A stretch of DNA of 64,000 nucleotides from Streptomyces sp. V2I9. GTDB taxonomy: Bacteria; Actinomycetota; Actinomycetes; Streptomycetales; Streptomycetaceae. Position numbers and translations under genes: made by a program. Shown in pieces: positions 9,522 to 20,595 of this stretch. Location of the stretch: NCBI RefSeq assembly GCF_030817475.1, contig NZ_JAUSZJ010000002.1, positions 3,672,626 through 3,736,625 of the forward strand. Reading direction: 5' to 3'. Under the pieces are notes generated by a model. It had not been told where the DNA came from. It worked only from the letters and a program-made list of their open reading frames with translations, and made no database searches. Position 1 is the first letter of the stretch, and every line of letters begins with the position of its first letter.

Positions 9522-9875
9522 GTGGACCTGTCCCTGTCGACTCGCAATGTGTCCGGCCCTGGTGGCGACCGTACGGTCGTCGAGGTCGGTGGCGAGATTG
9601 ATGTGTATACCGCGCCCAAGCTGCGCGAGCAGTTGGTCGAGTTGGTGAATGACGGCAGCTACCACCTGGTTGTCGACATGGAAGGCGTCGATTTCCTCGA
9701 CTCCACCGGCCTCGGCGTGCTCGTGGGCGGCCTGAAGCGTGTCCGGGCCCATGAGGGCTCGCTGCGCCTGGTCTGCAACCAGGAGCGCATTCTCAAGATC
9801 TTCCGGATCACGGGCCTGACCAAGGTGTTCCCGATTCACACCACGGTCGACGAGGCTGTCGCCGCCACCGACTGA
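9522..9875 (+). CDS. bldG: Anti-sigma factor antagonist BldG
   Basis: STAS-domain anti-anti-sigma factor of the SpoIIAA/RsbV family, 117 aa from a GTG with a good GGAGG site. The phosphorylation loop [15 protein letters not shown] carries the conserved serine (Ser61 here; published BldG numbering is a few residues lower). The sequence is nearly identical to my memory of S. coelicolor BldG. It controls morphological development and antibiotic production by binding anti-sigma factors. It is followed by the anti-sigma gene at 10078, the arrangement known for bldG-orf3, and is divergent from the helicase. Confidence 0.96.
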   Translation: MDLSLSTRNVSGPGGDRTVVEVGGEIDVYTAPKLREQLVELVNDGSYHLVVDMEGVDFLDSTGLGVLVGGLKRVRAHEGSLRLVCNQERILKIFRITGLTKVFPIHTTVDEAVAATD

Positions 9876-10077
9876 GGTCGGAGCGGGCCGGCCCGCGGGC
9901 CGGTCGGCAGGCAGTGAACGGGCCGGCAGCGGCAGTGCGTGGGCCGTGACGGGCAGGCGGTCGACCTTCGGGTCGGCTGTCGGCTTTGTCGGTTTCCGGA
10001 GGAGGAGAGCAGGGGTGCCGGGCGACACGCCCGGGGCCCCTGAGTCGTACGCCCGAGAACGTTTCGAGGGGGATGGC

Positions 10078-10548
10078 ATGGCCACCGTTGAACTCCGTTT
10101 CAGCGCCCAGCCTGAACATGTCAGGACGGCCCGCCTGGTGGCGGCCGCCGTGGCGCGCAGGGCCGGCGTGGACGAGGCGGTGCTCGACGAGGTCAGACTC
10201 GCCGTCGGCGAGGCGTGCAGCCGCGCGGTCGGGTTGCACCGCAGCCACGGCATCACCGAGCCGGTCAGTGTGGCGTTGACGGAGGAGGAGAAGGTGTTCT
10301 CCATCGAGGTCGGGGACAGCGTTCCCGGCCCCGGCGGCAGGCCTGCCGGCTCCGGGGCGCGCAACGGTTCCGGCGCTTCCGGTGCGGGGCCGGTCCGGCC
10401 CGAACCCGATGCGGACGGCGAGGGCGAGGACGAGATGGGCCTCGCGGTCATCAGCGGCCTCGTCGACGACATGGAAGTCCGCTCCGGCGCAGGCGGCGGA
10501 GTGATCCGCATGAGCTGGCCCACGGCCGACGCCGCGCTACAGGCCTGA
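10078..10548 (+). CDS. RsbW/SpoIIAB-like anti-sigma factor kinase
   Basis: HATPase_c-type anti-sigma factor of 156 aa. The N-box region LDEVRLAVGEACSRAVG and the later MGLAVISGLVDDMEV (G1/G2 box region) are visible. A low-complexity Gly/Glu insert lies between them. The ATG at 10078 has a GAGGGGG site; the open frame upstream is not conserved in character. Located 200 bp after bldG, it is the expected partner that BldG would bind and that could phosphorylate the BldG serine. Confidence 0.88.
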   Translation: MATVELRFSAQPEHVRTARLVAAAVARRAGVDEAVLDEVRLAVGEACSRAVGLHRSHGITEPVSVALTEEEKVFSIEVGDSVPGPGGRPAGSGARNGSGASGAGPVRPEPDADGEGEDEMGLAVISGLVDDMEVRSGAGGGVIRMSWPTADAALQA

Positions 10549-10581
10549 GGACGGGGCAAGGGGGCTGACGAGCCCATGGAT

Positions 10582-10638
10582 ACGTGGAACCTGCGCTGGC
10601 ACGTGGAACCTGCGCTGCCACGTGGAACCTGCGCTGTC
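10582..10638. repeat. Three 19-bp tandem direct repeats
   Basis: The unit ACGTGGAACCTGCGCTG plus two variable bases occurs three times in a row at 10582, 10601 and 10620, just after the anti-sigma gene. The 610-bp stretch 10549-11158 holds no supported gene. The repeat could be a regulator-binding array or a slippage-derived repeat. Confidence 0.85.
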
Positions 10639-11091
10639 CTGCTCACCGCCGGCCGCGGCCAGGGATCATTGCCGTAGCCCCGTAGTCGGTTCGGTGCCTT
10701 GGGTTGCCGTGCCCGCGAGCCCCGCCCGCAGCCCTGTCCCTGAGCTAGGCCGAGCGAGGTGGCGCGGTCCCAGGGACGGTGCCCGGTGGCCCGGCCCGTG
10801 TGTCCGCGCTCTTTCACCCATAGACCGTCCGTCCAGCGGCGTGCCCGCGCGGCCCAGTGGTCTCTGCCCGTGCGGTCTTCTCCCCTCCGTCACCCGGGGA
10901 ACCCCCGTCGCCCCGGCTTTCGGCGGGGCGGGCGTGCCGGTGAGGCTTCCGGGGCGTCGGTTCGGTTGAGCAGGAGCTCTTCTCCTGAGCCGACACACGT
11001 AATACGGCTGCGGCGTTACTGCATTCGAGACGAATCCTTCCGTTGATCTTTCGGCATCGGGGGGAGTGCAATCAATTCTCTTCCCGCCCAC

Positions 11092-11120
11092 TGTTTTGAT
11101 CGGGTTCCGCTCCCTACAAT
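11092..11120 (+). promoter_or_regulatory. Candidate promoter of hppA
   Basis: TACAAT at 11115-11120 resembles a vegetative -10 box, with TGTTTT at 11092-11097 as a weak -35 at 17-bp spacing. It lies about 40 bp upstream of the hppA start. Assigned by eye only. Confidence 0.35.
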
Positions 11121-11158
11121 CCGTCCACGACTTGTGCGCTGAGCGTCAAGGAGGACGT

Positions 11159-13582
<2,424 letters not shown>

Positions 13583-13931
13583 GGCGTACGTACATCCGTA
13601 TCGGCACGCGTCCGTACAGAGGAGGAGATGGGCCCGTTCCGGCGTGACGGCCGGTCAAGGCAGTGATGGGCGGCGCGTGCTGACGCGCCGTCCACGCGTC
13701 GTTCTCGGGCCGTCACCCTGCTCCGCTCCCCAGCTGTCCCTCGGTGGCCGTCTTCTTCCTCCGTTCGATGGAGTGACCGGGCGGGTGTGCGGATTTCTGT
13801 ATGAGTGGCATCCCCCTCATTTCGCTTGGTTCAAATGGCTTCAAAAGGGTGCACATCGGTTGACCGGCGCCCGGCTGTCGGACCCTCGGCGTGTAAGTTC
13901 CGGGCCGAGAGCCTTGGAAGGGACCAAACCG
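13583..13931. other. Intergenic region without a supported gene
   Basis: 349 bp between hppA and the lipoprotein gene. Nothing reads as conserved protein. The last 60 bp contain GTGTAAGTTCC, a possible -10 region for the lipoprotein gene. Confidence 0.5.
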
Positions 13932-14636
13932 GTGAACAAGAAGCTTGCAGCCGCGCTGTCCGGCGGTGCGGTACTCGTGCTGACGCTGTCGGGTTGCGGC
14001 GGCGACGACAGCGACGACAAGGTCAACGACTGGGCCAAGAAGTTCTGTGCCCAGGCCCAGCCGCAACTCCAGAAGATCGACAAGGCCAACGCCTCCATCG
14101 GGCAGAAGACCCAGGACAACGACCCGCCCGCCGAGGTCCAGAAGACCGACTCGGTCGCCTTCCAGCAGATGTCCGACGCATACAAGGCGCTGGGCACGGC
14201 GGTGGGCGAGGTCGGCCCGCCGCCGGTCGACGACGGCGAGAGCACGCAGAAGGCGGCGATGAAGGAGCTCAACGCCTCCTCCAAGGAGTACGCCGCCCTC
14301 AAGACCAAGGTCGACGCGGTCGACATCAAGGACCAGCACAAGTTCTCCGACGGGCTGAAGACCATCGCCAACGAGTTGGAGAGGATCAGCGCCGGCGGCA
14401 ATCAGGCGATGAAGAAGCTGGAGTCCGGCAAGGTCGGTTCCGCGATGTCGAAGCAGAAGGGCTGCCAGAAGCAGCCTGCCTCGACCGGACCTTCCGGTTC
14501 CGGTGCGACCGGCGGCGACGCGCCCGCGGAAGGCTCGGCTTCCGACGGCAAGGACGCCAGGACCGAGGACTCCTCGGACAAGGACGCGGTGGAGAAGAAC
14601 TCCTCCGACAAGGGATCCTCCGAGAAGAAGGACTGA
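13932..14636 (+). CDS. Small secreted lipoprotein, function unknown
   Basis: Protein of 234 aa from a GTG. The N-terminus VNKKLAAALSGG is followed by a hydrophobic stretch and the lipobox LTLSGC at about residues 17-22, so it should be lipidated and held on the outer face of the membrane. The body is a helical, charged domain (KTKVDAVDIKDQHKFSDGL). The C-terminal 60 residues are Ser/Asp/Glu/Lys rich and look disordered. SCO3546-like by position. No catalytic motif is seen. Confidence 0.82.
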   Translation: MNKKLAAALSGGAVLVLTLSGCGGDDSDDKVNDWAKKFCAQAQPQLQKIDKANASIGQKTQDNDPPAEVQKTDSVAFQQMSDAYKALGTAVGEVGPPPVDDGESTQKAAMKELNASSKEYAALKTKVDAVDIKDQHKFSDGLKTIANELERISAGGNQAMKKLESGKVGSAMSKQKGCQKQPASTGPSGSGATGGDAPAEGSASDGKDARTEDSSDKDAVEKNSSDKGSSEKKD

Positions 14637-14648
14637 GCGGCGTTCTCA

Positions 14649-14679
14649 CGGCCCGGACACCCGGTGGGGGTCCGGGCCG
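14649..14679 (+). terminator. Hairpin terminator after the lipoprotein gene
   Basis: A 10-bp stem pairs CGGCCCGGAC (14649-14658) with GTCCGGGCCG (14670-14679) immediately after the stop codon. No U-tract, as is common in Streptomyces. Confidence 0.6.
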
Positions 14680-14714
14680 CTGCCGTTGTCGGTGGGAGCG
14701 GACACAATGGGTGG

Positions 14715-16250
14715 GTGAGTAAGAGCAGCCTTCCCGCATCCGACCACGCCTCCGACCTCCGTGAGGCCCTGCTCGCCGCGGACTTCACCGCCGACGGGCT
14801 CCTCGACCGGCTCGGCGCGCCCGCCTACGCCGCGCTGGCCCGCAGCGAGACCGTCCCCGCGTCGCGGGCCACCCGCGGCGACAGCCCGCTCGACACGCTG
14901 GTGCGGCTGTTCCTCCTGCAACACCCCGTCGCCGAGGAGCGGGCCCGTGCGGTCCTGCCCCTGGACGCGTGCGTCGAGGACGGCTGGGTGACCCGCGAGG
15001 GCGGTGCGGACGGGGAGGTCCGCGCCCGCGTCGATGTACGGCCGTACGGGGGGCCGGACGGCGAGGACTGGTTCATCGTGTCCGACCTCGGCTGCGCGGT
15101 CGGCGGCGCGGGCGGGAGCGGCTCCCGCGAGGAGGGCGTCGTCCTCGGTGTCGGCGGGGCCTCCACCACCCTCGCCGGGATCACCGTGCGTACGCCCGTC
15201 GCCTCGGCGCTCGACCTGGGCACGGGCTCCGGCATCCAGGCGCTGCACGCCGCGCAGCACGCCACGCGGGTCACCGCCACCGACCTGAACCCCCGCGCGC
15301 TGGAGTTCACCCGGCTCACCCTCGCCCTGTCCGGCGCCGCCCCCGCCGATCTGCGGGAGGGGTCCCTCTTCGAGCCGGTGGGCTCCGAGACGTTCGACCT
15401 GATCGTTTCCAATCCCCCCTTCGTCATCTCGCCCGGCGCCCGCCTCACCTACCGGGACGGCGGCATGGGCGGCGACGACCTGTGCCGGACGCTGGTGCAG
15501 CAGGCGGGCGACCATCTGAACGACGGGGGATACGCCCAGTTCCTCGCCAACTGGCAGCACGTGGAGGGCGAGGAGTGGCAGGACCGGCTGCGCTCCTGGG
15601 TGCCGTACGGCTGCGACGCCTGGATCGTCCAGCGCGAGGTCCAGGACGTCACGCAGTACGCCGAGCTGTGGCTGCGGGACAGCGGTGACCACCGCAGCGA
15701 CCCCGCCGAGTACGGCGAGCGGTACGAGGCGTGGCTCGACGAGTTCGAGGCGCGGGGCACCACGGCCGTCGGATTCGGCTGGATCACCCTGCGCAAATCC
15801 GCCGCGGCGGCGGCCGGCGCCCCCTCGATCGTCGTCGAGGAGTGGCCGCACGCGGTGCGGCAGCCGCTCGGACAGGCCGTCCAGGAGCACTTCGCCCGCC
15901 AGGACTTCCTCCGCGACCAGGACGACGCGGCGCTGCTCGCCGGGCACTTCGTCCTCGCCACCGAGGTCGTGCAGGAGCAGGTCGGGCTGCCGGGCGCGGA
16001 GGACCCCGAGCACGTGGTGCTCCGCCAGCACCGCGGCATGATGCGGGCGACCAAGGTCGACGCGGTGGCCGCCGGGTTCGCGGGGGTGTGCGACGGCTCG
16101 CTTCCCGCCGGGCGCATCCTCGACGCCATCGCGCAGCTGATGGCCGAGGATCCGGTGCTCCTGCGCGACCGCACCCCGCAGGCGATCCGGCTGCTGGTGG
16201 AAGAGGGCTTCCTGGAGCCGGCGCCGGGCGTGGTGACGCGGGGCGAGTAG
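14715..16250 (+). CDS. Class I SAM-dependent methyltransferase with NPPF motif
   Basis: Protein of 511 aa with three parts: an N-terminal domain of 130-160 residues (DUF7059 type), a Rossmann methyltransferase core, and a long C-terminal domain of unknown function. Motif I is ALDLGTGSGIQALHAA, the acidic loop is VTATDLNPRALEF, and motif IV is LIVSNPPFVIS. The NPPF tetrad points to N-methylation of an amide or exocyclic amine (PrmC/RsmC-like), target unknown. The GTG at 14715 is 7 bp after CACAAT, which would make the mRNA leaderless. SCO3545 is the likely orthologue. Confidence 0.85.
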   Translation: MSKSSLPASDHASDLREALLAADFTADGLLDRLGAPAYAALARSETVPASRATRGDSPLDTLVRLFLLQHPVAEERARAVLPLDACVEDGWVTREGGADGEVRARVDVRPYGGPDGEDWFIVSDLGCAVGGAGGSGSREEGVVLGVGGASTTLAGITVRTPVASALDLGTGSGIQALHAAQHATRVTATDLNPRALEFTRLTLALSGAAPADLREGSLFEPVGSETFDLIVSNPPFVISPGARLTYRDGGMGGDDLCRTLVQQAGDHLNDGGYAQFLANWQHVEGEEWQDRLRSWVPYGCDAWIVQREVQDVTQYAELWLRDSGDHRSDPAEYGERYEAWLDEFEARGTTAVGFGWITLRKSAAAAAGAPSIVVEEWPHAVRQPLGQAVQEHFARQDFLRDQDDAALLAGHFVLATEVVQEQVGLPGAEDPEHVVLRQHRGMMRATKVDAVAAGFAGVCDGSLPAGRILDAIAQLMAEDPVLLRDRTPQAIRLLVEEGFLEPAPGVVTRGE

Positions 16251-16985
16251 GCCGCTGCCGCCCGGGGACTCCGGCGCGCTGCCTTCCAGGGCCCCGGCGC
16301 GCTCCGGGGCCCTGGAACCCGGCCCTGGAACCCCCGCCCTGGAACTCCTGCCCCGGAGCCTCGAAGCCCCCGACCTCCGCCCGCGTTTGGGTCTCGGTCC
16401 AGCCCCCGTGACCTCAGCCCGGGCCTCGGCCGAGGCCCCGGTCCCGGCCCGCGAATGTGTCGTGTCCCGTACCGCGGGCTGCCCCGCTCCTGGCGGGTGT
16501 GCGCCGGGCGTACGCTCCGGGCGCGCCGGGGCTCGTACCGGCGGGTAGGGGGCCGGGTCCGGGTGGTCTCCGGGGTCGGGCCGACCGGGTCGGCGCGGCA
16601 GCGCGACGGATTCCGGTACCGGTGCGCCTCGGCCCCCGCCCGAGGCGCGATCGTCCGCGCGGCCAGCGCCTTCCCGTCCGGTGCCGTTCACGGCGCACCC
16701 GTCTCCGCGTATTCCGCTCGACCGGTTCCCGCAGGCCGTTCGGCCGAGGGGGCGCGTACTCCGGTCAGAGGGCGCGCTCATCCCCCGTCCCGTCCCGGCG
16801 GATGCGGCCGATGGGGTTCCGCCGGGTGGCGGGGGAGTGCTGTTCACTCCGGGTTCGTGTGGGCGACGCCGTGGGGTGGCAGCCTCCTTCCCGTGCCGGA
16901 CCGGCCGGGCCCGCCCCGGCGGTTCGCCACAAGGGTTTACGCGCCGGGCCGCACGGCAGGCCACACGACGGGTCAGGGGTACGAC
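16251..16985. other. 735-bp intergenic region, no supported gene
   Basis: Very G+C-rich stretch. At about 16305-16350 the motif GGCCCTGGAAC(C) is repeated in a tandem, imperfect fashion. Long open frames occur on both strands, but none shows a ribosome-binding site, conserved motif or plausible composition. Confidence 0.5.
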
Positions 16986-17183
16986 ATGGAGAGCGTCTCA
17001 GCAGTCTTCGCCGGTACGACCCTGTCGCTGTTCGGCGCCGCCCTCCTGGTCTGGACAGGGGCGCGAGCCCTGCACCGCGCGCCGGTGGCACACGGTGTGA
17101 GCCCCGTCGCCTCCACCGCACTCACCACGCTCTTCGGCGTAGTTTTCCTCGGCCTCGGCGTGTGGGTCCTCACGCTCGTCTGA
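16986..17183 (+). CDS. Small two-helix membrane protein
   Basis: 65-aa protein with two hydrophobic helices (about residues 5-23 and 42-64) and a short basic connector (RALHRAPVAHG). The ATG at 16986 has an AGGGG site 8 bp upstream. Its position just before topA matches a small membrane gene at the same place in S. coelicolor (SCO3544, from memory). Function unknown. Confidence 0.7.
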   Translation: MESVSAVFAGTTLSLFGAALLVWTGARALHRAPVAHGVSPVASTALTTLFGVVFLGLGVWVLTLV

Positions 17184-17482
17184 CCCCCTGCCCGGTGGCG
17201 TGAACCCCCGGACGACCGGCCGCTCGGCGGGCGGCCCGCCGAGCGGCCGATGGAGAGCCCGACCGGCTCCGAGGCCCCGGCCAGGGCCCGGAGCGCCACG
17301 GTCCGGGCGGTCCGGGCGGCAGGAATGGCGGAAGTCGGGTTACCGTTCGAGTGGCCGTTGCGGGCTTTTGCCGTTTGACACGGGGGCGGGTTGTACCGTC
17401 ACACTCCGCAGCGACAGCACCTCGGCGGCGTCATGACGCCGCCCGGATGCCCATCGAGTGTCGACCGGAGAGAAGAGCGAAG

Positions 17483-20365
17483 TTGTCCCCGACCAGCGAG
17501 ACCGCACAGGGCGGCCGCCGACTCGTCATCGTCGAGTCGCCTGCCAAGGCGAAGACGATCAAGGGCTATCTCGGCCCCGGATACGTCGTCGAGGCGAGCG
17601 TCGGGCACATCCGCGACCTCCCGAACGGCGCGGCCGAGGTCCCGGACGAGTACACCGGCGAGGTACGCCGCCTCGGGGTGGACGTCGAACACGACTTCCA
17701 GCCCATCTACGTCGTCAACGCCGACAAGAAGGCCCAGGTCAGGAAGCTCAAGCAGCTGCTGGCCGAGTCCGACGAACTCTTCCTCGCCACCGATGAGGAC
17801 CGCGAGGGCGAAGCCATCGCGTGGCACCTCCAGGAAGTGCTCAAGCCCAAGGTCCCGGTCCACCGGATGGTCTTCCACGAGATCACCAAGGACGCGATCC
17901 GGGCTGCCGTCGCCAACCCGCGCGAGCTCAACCAGCGCATGGTCGACGCCCAGGAGACCCGCCGCATCCTCGACCGTCTCTACGGCTACGAGGTCTCGCC
18001 GGTCCTGTGGAAGAAGGTCATGCCGAAGCTCTCGGCGGGCCGCGTCCAGTCCGTCGCCACCCGGCTCGTCGTCGAGCGGGAGCGCGAGCGCATCGCGTTC
18101 CGCTCCGCCGAGTACTGGGACCTGACCGGAAAGTTCGCCACCGGCCGCACCGGTGACGCCTCCGACCCCTCGACCCTGACCGCCCGCCTCAGCGCGGTCG
18201 ACGGCCGCCGGATCGCCCAGGGCCGCGACTTCGGGGCAGACGGGCAGCTCAAGGCCGGTTCCGCCCAGACCCTCCACCTGGACGAGACGAACGCCCGTGC
18301 GCTCGCCGCCGCGCTCGCCGACTCCACCTTCGCGGTCCGGTCCGTCGAGTCGAAGCCGTACCGTCGCTCGCCGTACGCCCCCTTCCGGACGACCACCCTC
18401 CAGCAGGAGGCGAGCCGCAAGCTGGGCTTCGGGGCCAAGGCGACCATGCAGGTGGCGCAGAAGCTGTACGAGAACGGCTTCATCACCTATATGCGTACGG
18501 ACTCCACGACCCTCTCCGACACCGCGGTCTCCGCGGCCCGTGCCCAGGTCACGCAGCTGTACGGGGCGGGCTACCTCCCCGACAAGCCGCGCACGTACGC
18601 CGGGAAGGTCAAGAACGCGCAGGAGGCGCACGAGGCGATCCGCCCCTCCGGCGACCGCTTCCGCACCCCCGCCGAGACCGGGCTCACCGGCGACCAGTTC
18701 CGGCTCTACGAGCTCATCTGGAAGCGGACCGTCGCCTCCCAGATGAAGGACGCGGTCGGCAACTCCGTCACCGTCAAGATCGGCGGCCGGGCGAGCGACG
18801 GGCGCGACGCCGAGTTCTCCGCGTCCGGCAAGACGATCACCTTCCACGGCTTCATGAAGGCGTACGTCGAGGGCGCCGACGACCCGAACGCCGAGCTGGA
18901 CGACCGCGAGCGCCGGCTGCCGCAGGTGGCCGAGGGCGACGCGCTCTCCGCCGAGGAGATCACGGTCGACGGCCACGCCACCAAGCCCCCGGCCCGCTAC
19001 ACCGAGGCCTCGCTGGTCAAGGAGCTGGAGGAGCGCGAGATCGGCCGCCCCTCCACGTACGCCTCGATCATCGGGACCATCCTGGACCGCGGGTACGTCT
19101 TCAAGAAGGGCACGGCGCTCGTCCCGTCCTTCCTGTCGTTCGCCGTGGTCAACCTCCTGGAGAAGCACTTCGGCCGGCTCGTCGACTACGACTTCACCGC
19201 CCGCATGGAGGACGATCTCGACCGCATCGCGCGGGGCGAGGCCAGGTCCGTGCCGTGGCTCAAGCGCTTCTACTTCGGAGCGAGCGCTTCCGGTGACGAC
19301 GCGGCCGGCGCCGGTTCCGCCTCCGACGCGGGCAACGGCGACGGCGACCACCTCGGCGGCCTGAAGGAACTGGTCACCGACCTCGGTGCGATCGACGCGC
19401 GGGAGATCTCCTCCTTCCCCGTCGGCAACGACATCAAGCTCCGCGTCGGCCGCTACGGCCCGTACATCGAGCGGGGCGAGAAGGACGCCGAGGGCCATCA
19501 GCGGGCCGACGTGCCCGAGGACCTGGCCCCCGACGAGCTGACCGTCGAGCTGGCCGAGGAGCTGCTGGCGAAGCCCAGCGGCGACTTCGAGCTGGGCGCC
19601 GACCCGGTCAGCGGCAACCAGATCATCGCCAAGGACGGGCGCTACGGCCCGTACGTCACCGAGGTGCTGCCCGAGGGGACGCCGAAGACCGGCAAGAACG
19701 CGGTGAAGCCGCGGACCGCCTCCCTCTTCAAGTCCATGTCCCTGGACACGGTCACCCTCGCCGACGCGCTCAAGCTGATGTCGCTGCCGCGCGTCGTCGG
19801 CACGGACGCCGAGGGCGTCGAGATCACCGCGCAGAACGGCCGCTACGGCCCGTACCTCAAGAAGGGCACCGACTCCCGGTCGCTGACCTCCGAGGAGCAG
19901 CTCTTCGACATCACCCTCGAAGAGGCGCTGGCGATCTACGCCCAGCCCAAGCAGCGCGGCCGGGCCGCGGCCAAGCCGCCGCTGAAGGAGCTGGGCACCG
20001 ACCCCGTCAGCGGCGCGCCGGTCGTGGTGAAGGACGGCCGCTTCGGCCCGTACGTCACCGACGGCGAGACCAACGCGACCCTGCGGACCGGCGACAGCGT
20101 CGAGGAGATCACGCCGGAGCGCGGTTACGAGCTGCTCGCCGAGAAGCGTGCCAAGGGACCGGCCAAGAAGACGGCCAAGAAGGCCCCCGCGAAGAAGGCG
20201 ACGGCCAAGAAGACGGCCGCGAAGAAGACGACGGCCGCCAAGAAGACCGCGGCGAAGAAGACGACGACGGCCAAGAAGGCGACCGCCACCAAGACGGCCG
20301 CCAAGAAGACGACGGCGGCGGCGAAGAAGACGGCCTCGGCCTCCTCCACGCCGACCGACGACTGA
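17483..20365 (+). CDS. topA: DNA topoisomerase I (type IA) with Lys/Ala-rich tail
   Basis: 960-aa type IA topoisomerase that relaxes negative supercoils. The TOPRIM domain begins LVIVESPAKAKTIKGYLG, with the acidic DEDREGEAIAWHL motif. The active-site stretch GFITYMRTDST places the catalytic tyrosine at about Tyr336. C-terminal repeats (GRYGPYI/V, GRFGPYV) are the Streptomyces/Mycobacterium TopA C-terminal domains rather than zinc fingers. The last 65 residues are a run of KKTAAKK-type repeats, known to aid processivity in Streptomyces TopA. I chose the TTG at 17483 (protein starting SPTSETAQGG) for its GGAGAGAAG site and match to S. coelicolor. Confidence 0.95.
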   Translation: MSPTSETAQGGRRLVIVESPAKAKTIKGYLGPGYVVEASVGHIRDLPNGAAEVPDEYTGEVRRLGVDVEHDFQPIYVVNADKKAQVRKLKQLLAESDELFLATDEDREGEAIAWHLQEVLKPKVPVHRMVFHEITKDAIRAAVANPRELNQRMVDAQETRRILDRLYGYEVSPVLWKKVMPKLSAGRVQSVATRLVVERERERIAFRSAEYWDLTGKFATGRTGDASDPSTLTARLSAVDGRRIAQGRDFGADGQLKAGSAQTLHLDETNARALAAALADSTFAVRSVESKPYRRSPYAPFRTTTLQQEASRKLGFGAKATMQVAQKLYENGFITYMRTDSTTLSDTAVSAARAQVTQLYGAGYLPDKPRTYAGKVKNAQEAHEAIRPSGDRFRTPAETGLTGDQFRLYELIWKRTVASQMKDAVGNSVTVKIGGRASDGRDAEFSASGKTITFHGFMKAYVEGADDPNAELDDRERRLPQVAEGDALSAEEITVDGHATKPPARYTEASLVKELEEREIGRPSTYASIIGTILDRGYVFKKGTALVPSFLSFAVVNLLEKHFGRLVDYDFTARMEDDLDRIARGEARSVPWLKRFYFGASASGDDAAGAGSASDAGNGDGDHLGGLKELVTDLGAIDAREISSFPVGNDIKLRVGRYGPYIERGEKDAEGHQRADVPEDLAPDELTVELAEELLAKPSGDFELGADPVSGNQIIAKDGRYGPYVTEVLPEGTPKTGKNAVKPRTASLFKSMSLDTVTLADALKLMSLPRVVGTDAEGVEITAQNGRYGPYLKKGTDSRSLTSEEQLFDITLEEALAIYAQPKQRGRAAAKPPLKELGTDPVSGAPVVVKDGRFGPYVTDGETNATLRTGDSVEEITPERGYELLAEKRAKGPAKKTAKKAPAKKATAKKTAAKKTTAAKKTAAKKTTTAKKATATKTAAKKTTAAAKKTASASSTPTDD

Positions 20366-20406
20366 CCTCCGTATCTCCGCAACACCCGCGCCGCCCGTAT
20401 CGCGCC

Positions 20407-20447
20407 CCGCCCGGCACCTCGATCCCCGTGATCCCGGTGCCGGGCGG
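20407..20447 (+). terminator. topA terminator
   Basis: A perfect 12-bp stem pairs 20407-20418 with 20436-20447 across a 17-nt loop, 41 bp after the topA stop. Confidence 0.65.
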
Positions 20448-20583
20448 CGGTGCGTCAGGGGGCTCAGGGGGGGGCTCAACGGGGTGCCGGGCGGGTGTGT
20501 CAAGGGGGGTGGCGAGGGCATGGCCGGAAGCTGCCCACGTCCATATGTTCGGACGGGCCGACAGTCACCGCGCCGCTCCCGAT

Positions 20584-20595
20584 AGGCTGGGCGGA
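20584..20595 (+). promoter_or_regulatory. Leaderless promoter of the tmk fusion gene
   Basis: TAGGCT at 20584-20589 lies 5 bp before the ATG, so transcription probably begins at or near the start codon. There is no Shine-Dalgarno sequence. The same TAGGCT-to-ATG layout occurs before otsB. Confidence 0.5.
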
